NCBI RefSeq assembly: GCF_030815485.1
Contig: NZ_JAUSWV010000002.1
Span: 682,001-746,000 of the forward strand
Reading direction: 5' to 3'
DNA: 64,000 nt
DNA from: Streptomyces rishiriensis
GTDB lineage: Bacteria > Actinomycetota > Actinomycetes > Streptomycetales > Streptomycetaceae
In this document: positions 60,562 to 64,000 of the stretch, piece after piece
How positions within the stretch are numbered: the stretch's first letter is position 1
Layout of the letters: each line of letters begins with the position of its first letter
Made by a program: the position numbers and the translations under genes
Notes under the pieces: model-generated
What the model saw: only the letters and a program-made list of their open reading frames with translations
What the model was told of the DNA's origin: nothing
The model's database searches: none

Positions 60562-61542
60562 GTGACACTCCCTCTCATCGCCCCCATGCTGGCCACGTCG
60601 GGCCGGCTGCCCCCCACCTCCCAGGACGCGCGCTGGGCCTACGAGACCAAGCAGGACGGGCAGCGGGCGGTGGTGTACCTCGTCGGCGACGGGAGCCTCA
60701 CCCTGCGCGCCCGTTCCGGGGAGGACATCACCGGCGCCTATCCCGAGCTGCGGCCGCTGGCGGCAGCCCTCGGCGCCACGCCTGCCGTGCTGGACGGCGA
60801 GATCCTCGCCCTGGACGGCCGGGGCCGGGCCGACTTCCAGTTGCTCCAGTCCCGGATGGGTCTGGTCCGGGCGCCCGGCAGGGCCGCTCGGCTGGCGGCG
60901 ACGGCACCCGTGCATCTCGTCCTGTTCGACGTGCTGCATCTCGGCGGGCAGTCCCTCGTCCCGCTGTCGTACACGCGGCGCAGGGCCCGGCTGGAGGCGC
61001 TGGCGCTGGAGGGGCCGTCCTGGTCGACGCCGAGGGCCCTGGTCGGACACGGACGGGAGGCCCTGGAGGCGACCCGCGCCCACGGCCTGGAAGGGCTGGT
61101 CTGCAAGCGTCTGGACTCGGTGTACGAACCGGGGGTGCGTTCCCGCGCCTGGATCAAGATCCGGAACATGCGGGTCGCTGACGTCCTGGTCGGCGGGTGG
61201 CTGCCGGGCAAGGGGCGGCTGACCGGGCTGCCCGGCGCCGTCCTGGTGGGGCAGCGGGCCGCGACCGGACTGCGCTACGTCGGCGGTGTGGGCACCGGCT
61301 GGAGCGAGGCCGAACGGGTCGAACTCGCGGCCCTCCTGGGGGCCGCCGCCACCGACCAGTGCCCCTTCGACGCCGTCCCGCAGGCGCCGGGCGCGCGGTG
61401 GGTGGTGCCCCGGCTGGTCGGCGAGGTCCGGTACAGCACGCGGACCCGGGCGGGGCTGCTGCGTCAGCCGTCCTGGCTCCGGCTGCGGCCGGACCTGACG
61501 CCCGAGGAGTCGGCGGCGGATCTGCCGGACATTTCCGCCTGA
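60562..61542 (+). CDS. ATP-dependent DNA ligase (LigD/LigC-type)
   Basis: A 326-residue ligase. GTG 60562 starts VTLPLIAPMLATSGRLP; the upstream part of the frame is Arg/Pro-rich and not ligase-like. The nucleotidyl-lysine is Lys30 in ETKQDGQR (KxDG), followed by motif III-like ILFDVLHLGGQ, motif IV EGLVCKRLDSVYEPG and motif V AWIKIRN, then an OB-fold end with VGGVGTGW. Such stand-alone ligases work with Ku in actinobacterial non-homologous end joining or base-excision repair. No ku gene is in the window. It is transcribed alone. Confidence 0.9.
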   Translation: MTLPLIAPMLATSGRLPPTSQDARWAYETKQDGQRAVVYLVGDGSLTLRARSGEDITGAYPELRPLAAALGATPAVLDGEILALDGRGRADFQLLQSRMGLVRAPGRAARLAATAPVHLVLFDVLHLGGQSLVPLSYTRRRARLEALALEGPSWSTPRALVGHGREALEATRAHGLEGLVCKRLDSVYEPGVRSRAWIKIRNMRVADVLVGGWLPGKGRLTGLPGAVLVGQRAATGLRYVGGVGTGWSEAERVELAALLGAAATDQCPFDAVPQAPGARWVVPRLVGEVRYSTRTRAGLLRQPSWLRLRPDLTPEESAADLPDISA

Positions 61543-61696
61543 CCCGGCCCCAGCAGCCAAATATTGGGCTGTGCTTCACCACTGATACGCCTGCGCCCCC
61601 TTGGCGCGGGAGGGAAAACCCGGGAAGCTGAGCTGCTTTTCAACCCCCTCTCCCCACACAGCCGTTCGGCTGCGCCCGAACCCTGAGGAGGACGCA

Positions 61697-62473
61697 GTGT
61701 CGTCATCGAAGTTCACGTCCCACGGCAGGAGGTGGCTCACCGGGTTCGCCGGTGCCGCCGCCCTCGTCGTCGCCTTCCCGTCGGCGGCCTTCGCCGCCCC
61801 GCCGACGGCTCTGCCGTCCAACGCCGAAGCCGCCGAACTCACGTATCAGCCCGCGTTCGACTACGACACGGACGGCTGCTACTCGACCCCCGCCATCGGC
61901 CCGGACGGCACGATCAACGGCGGGCTGAACCCGACCGGCGCCCTCAACGGCAACTGCCGGGACGCCTCCGACCTGGACAACACCAACAGTTACTCGCGCT
62001 ACAAGTGCAACAACGGCTGGTGCGCGTATCTGTACGGCCTCTACTTCGAGAAGGACCAGGCCATAGCGGGGAGCAGCATCGGCGGGCACCGGCACGACTG
62101 GGAGCACGTGGTGGTCTGGGTGCAGAACGGCCAGGTCCAGTACGTCTCGACGTCCAACCACGGCTCGTTCACGGTGACCGCGGCCTCCGGCGTCCGATTC
62201 GACGGCTCGCACGCCAAGGTCGTGTACCACAAGGACGGCATCAGCACGCACTGCTTCCGGCTGGCGAACTCCAACGACGAACCGCCGGAGAACCACGAGG
62301 GCACCTGGCAGTACCCGCCGCTGGTCGGCTGGAACGGATACCCGGCGGGCCTGCGGGACAAGTTGAGCGCCTACAACTTCGGCAGCGCCAACTTCGGCCT
62401 GAAGGACGCCAACTTCGCCAACCACCTCTCCTCGGCGAAACCGTCCGGGATCGCCTTCGATCCCGCCGCGTGA
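61697..62473 (+). CDS. Secreted NPP1/NLP (necrosis-inducing-like) protein
   Basis: A 258-residue secreted protein. GTG 61697 follows GAGGAG (61685-61690). Signal peptide: RRWLTGFAGAAALVVAFPSAAFA (about residues 11-33). The NLP heptapeptide GHRHDWE is intact at residues 130-136, and the cysteines in CRDASDLDN...KCNNGWC suit the conserved disulfide. NLP proteins of oomycetes, fungi and some bacteria bind plant sphingolipids and damage eudicot membranes; in streptomycetes their role is not established. It is monocistronic and could be used against plants, fungi or none. Confidence 0.9.
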   Translation: MSSSKFTSHGRRWLTGFAGAAALVVAFPSAAFAAPPTALPSNAEAAELTYQPAFDYDTDGCYSTPAIGPDGTINGGLNPTGALNGNCRDASDLDNTNSYSRYKCNNGWCAYLYGLYFEKDQAIAGSSIGGHRHDWEHVVVWVQNGQVQYVSTSNHGSFTVTAASGVRFDGSHAKVVYHKDGISTHCFRLANSNDEPPENHEGTWQYPPLVGWNGYPAGLRDKLSAYNFGSANFGLKDANFANHLSSAKPSGIAFDPAA

Positions 62474-62553
62474 GCCCCGCCCGCCGTCCGCGGCCGGGAG
62501 TGTGCGCTCCCCGGCCGTGGACGGCGGCGCACGCACGCCCCCATGATGTCCGG

Positions 62554-62673
62554 ATGGATCTTCACGACGAACTGCCGCCGGCCGTGCCGGCGAAGGAGCT
62601 GCCGGCCCTCGCCGACGATCACCACGCCCTGACCGCAAGGCGGTTGGACACGCCGAAGGTCGCCGCAAGGTGA
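62554..62673 (+). CDS. Possible small protein, 39 residues, coupled to the GNAT gene
   Basis: ATG 62554 encodes MDLHDELPPAVPAKELPALADDHHALTA and ends in a TGA (62671-62673) overlapping the GTG of the next gene. The frame shows good third-position G/C and a coupling-type overlap, but there is no clear ribosome site and no recognised family. It may be a leader or a remnant of a larger gene. Confidence 0.3.
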   Translation: MDLHDELPPAVPAKELPALADDHHALTARRLDTPKVAAR

Positions 62674-63137
62674 GCGCCGCAGCACGGGTCCGGCACGCCG
62701 AGCGGTCCGATCTGCCGCGCGTCGTCGAACTCGCCGCGCAGCACGCGGAGTACGAGCGTGCCGCCCCGCCCGTGCCCGACCTCGCGAAGCGGCTGGCCGG
62801 GCTCCTCTTCGACACCCCGACGCCCCGGCTGTACTGCCTGGTCGCCGCACTGCCCGACGGCGAGGTCGTCGGCTACGCGACGTGCGCGCCCGAGATCTCC
62901 ACCTGGGAGGGCCGCGAGTACCTCCACATGGACTGTCTGTTCCTCACCCCCGGCCACCGCGGGCTGGGTCTGGGCGCGCTGCTGATGGGGGCCGTGGCCG
63001 CGCAGGCCCGGAGCCTGGGCATGAGCGAGGTCCAGTGGCAGACCCCCGCCTGGAACGAGGGGGCGATCCGCTTCTACGCCCGGCTCGGCGCTCTCGGCAC
63101 CGACAAGCGGCGCTTCGTCCTCGACGTGACGTCCTGA
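62670..63137 (+). CDS. GNAT-family N-acetyltransferase
   Basis: A 155-residue acetyltransferase. GTG 62670. The acetyl-CoA loop is in LTPGHRGLGLGALLMGAVAAQA (Q/RxxGxG/A type), preceded by the beta-4 strand segment YLHMDCLFLTP and followed by WQTPAWNEGAIRFYARLGA, the usual end of the fold. It would acetylate an amine, possibly spermidine/spermine-like or a drug. It sits directly before hemC with about 126 bp between, so it may share a transcript. Confidence 0.85.
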   Translation: MSAAARVRHAERSDLPRVVELAAQHAEYERAAPPVPDLAKRLAGLLFDTPTPRLYCLVAALPDGEVVGYATCAPEISTWEGREYLHMDCLFLTPGHRGLGLGALLMGAVAAQARSLGMSEVQWQTPAWNEGAIRFYARLGALGTDKRRFVLDVTS

Positions 63138-63263
63138 CGGCGAGGACGCGGTCGCCCGCACTCGTCCGCGCGCCCAGGCGCCTGCCGTCGACGGGCCGCC
63201 CGCCCATGGCCGAAACCCGGCAGCGGCACGGGTCACGGGCCGCGAGGGACTATCGTGTCCCGC

Positions 63264-64000
63264 ATGTCCGTTCCGGAAATGATCCGTATCGTCTCCCGTG
63301 ACTCGCCCATGGCACTGGCCCAAGTAGAGCGCGTGCGTGCGGAGTTGGCCGCCCTGCATCCCGGTCTGCGCACCGAGGTCGTCCCCGTGAGGACGACCGG
63401 CGACAAGTGGATGGGCGACCTGTCGCAGGTCGAGGGCAAGGGCGCCTTCACCAAGGAGGTCGACGCGGCGCTGCTGGCGGGTGCGGCGGACCTCGCGGTG
63501 CACTGCGTCAAGGACGTGCCGGCGGACCGGCCGCTGCCCGCGGGCACGGTGTTCGCCGCGTTCCTGAAGCGGGACGACATCCGCGACGCCCTTGTGCACC
63601 CGGGTGGCCGCACCCTGGACGAGCTCCCGGCCGGTACCCGTATCGGCACCTCCTCGGTGCGCAGGGTCGCCCAGCTCGCCGCCACCCATCCCCACCTGCA
63701 GTGCGTGCCGTTCCGCGGCAACGCCAACCGGCGGCTGGAGAAGCTGGCGGCGGGTGAGGCGGACGCACTGCTGCTCGCCGTGTCCGGCCTGGAGCGCATC
63801 GAGCGGCAGGACGTGATCAGCGAGGTGTTGTCGCCTGAGACGATGATGCCGCCGATCGGCGCCGGCATCCTCGCCCTGCAATGCCGCGAGGGCGACACCG
63901 ACGTCATCGACGTCGTCAGTGGGCTGGGCGATCCGGCCACCCATCGGGAGGCCACGGCGGAGCGCATGTTCCTGCATGTGCTCCAGGGGCACTGCAACAG
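63264..64000 (+). CDS. hemC: Hydroxymethylbilane synthase (porphobilinogen deaminase), 5' part
   Basis: The ATG at 63264 starts [28 protein letters not shown]; the gene continues past the window (245 complete codons present). Motifs: [40 protein letters not shown] and [11 protein letters not shown], with the dipyrromethane cofactor cysteine Cys244 in LQGHCN at the very end. It joins four porphobilinogens in heme/corrin synthesis. Streptomycetes normally have hemC with hemA and hemD; here it stands apart behind a GNAT gene, so it may be a second copy. Frame checked codon by codon. Confidence 0.92.
   Translation, partial: MSVPEMIRIVSRDSPMALAQVERVRAELAALHPGLRTEVVPVRTTGDKWMGDLSQVEGKGAFTKEVDAALLAGAADLAVHCVKDVPADRPLPAGTVFAAFLKRDDIRDALVHPGGRTLDELPAGTRIGTSSVRRVAQLAATHPHLQCVPFRGNANRRLEKLAAGEADALLLAVSGLERIERQDVISEVLSPETMMPPIGAGILALQCREGDTDVIDVVSGLGDPATHREATAERMFLHVLQGHCN

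Noticed and set aside
61543..61696. Riboswitch (c-di-AMP type) before the NLP gene
   Set aside because: GC-rich hairpins are present but the conserved ydaO-type core could not be traced.

Overview
The window looks like a piece of a Streptomyces (or very close actinomycete) chromosome. The evidence is the very high GC content with strong G/C third-codon bias, frequent GTG starts, ATGA/GTGA stop-start overlaps, a complete conservon with a tandem P450 pair, and many secreted hydrolases with Streptomyces-type signal peptides. No rRNA, tRNA or CRISPR array was recognised. The left edge cuts a GH42 beta-galactosidase-like gene and the right edge cuts a hemC paralogue.

Layout. 0-3.1 kb: end of a beta-galactosidase-like gene, a secreted beta-propeller/ricin-type hydrolase and a convergent HSL-type esterase. 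3.5-11.3 kb: a lone roadblock protein, an ArsR regulator, a DUF3500 fragment, two small unknowns and then a six-gene conservon (sensor ATPase, roadblock, DUF742, small GTPase, CYP157-like and CYP154-like P450s). 11.4-17.9 kb: a PucR regulator, a drug-efflux MFS pump with its MarR regulator, a TetR regulator, a YciO/Sua5 protein and a dienelactone hydrolase. 18-22 kb: two convergent secreted depolymerases, a GH64 beta-1,3-glucanase under two LacI-type palindromes and an M4 metalloprotease. 22-32 kb: methyltransferase, MHYT membrane protein, metallophosphoesterase, LLM flavin oxidoreductase, TauD dioxygenase, aldo/keto reductase and a PAS-GAF-PP2C-HATPase phosphatase. 31.8-40.2 kb: a detoxification-flavoured stretch holding peroxiredoxin-DoxX-MarR, two alpha/beta hydrolases, a DJ-1/PfpI protein, an Rrf2 regulator, an MBL hydrolase and another alpha/beta hydrolase divergent from its MarR.

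40-57.3 kb is clearly accessory. It holds an IS256 remnant, a stand-alone recA paralogue, a 1,781-residue secreted Rhs/YD-repeat protein with a candidate immunity gene, a Nudix remnant with a 63-bp tandem duplication, an aldo/keto reductase/XRE pair, IS110 and serine-hydrolase remnants, a PP2C phosphatase, and a gene graveyard (GH42, IS1380, beta-carbonic anhydrase, ArsR, AbiEii and HATPase fragments) around one intact cold-shock gene. 57.3-64 kb returns to intact genes: a zinc alcohol dehydrogenase behind three 17-bp palindromes, an orphan histidine kinase, an ATP-dependent DNA ligase, an NPP1/NLP-family secreted protein, a GNAT acetyltransferase and hemC.

The points most worth a second look are: (i) a 17-bp MarR-type palindrome present once before a marR gene at 33.4 kb and three times, spaced 27-28 bp, before the alcohol dehydrogenase at 57.3 kb; (ii) the Rhs protein with an unrecognised C-terminal tip and a neighbouring small gene; (iii) a second-copy-like recA lacking recX beside a transposase remnant; (iv) the conservon P450 without the EXXR arginine and the acid-alcohol pair; (v) the end of a marR gene copied about five times in tandem; and (vi) a glucanase operator lying on the start codon.
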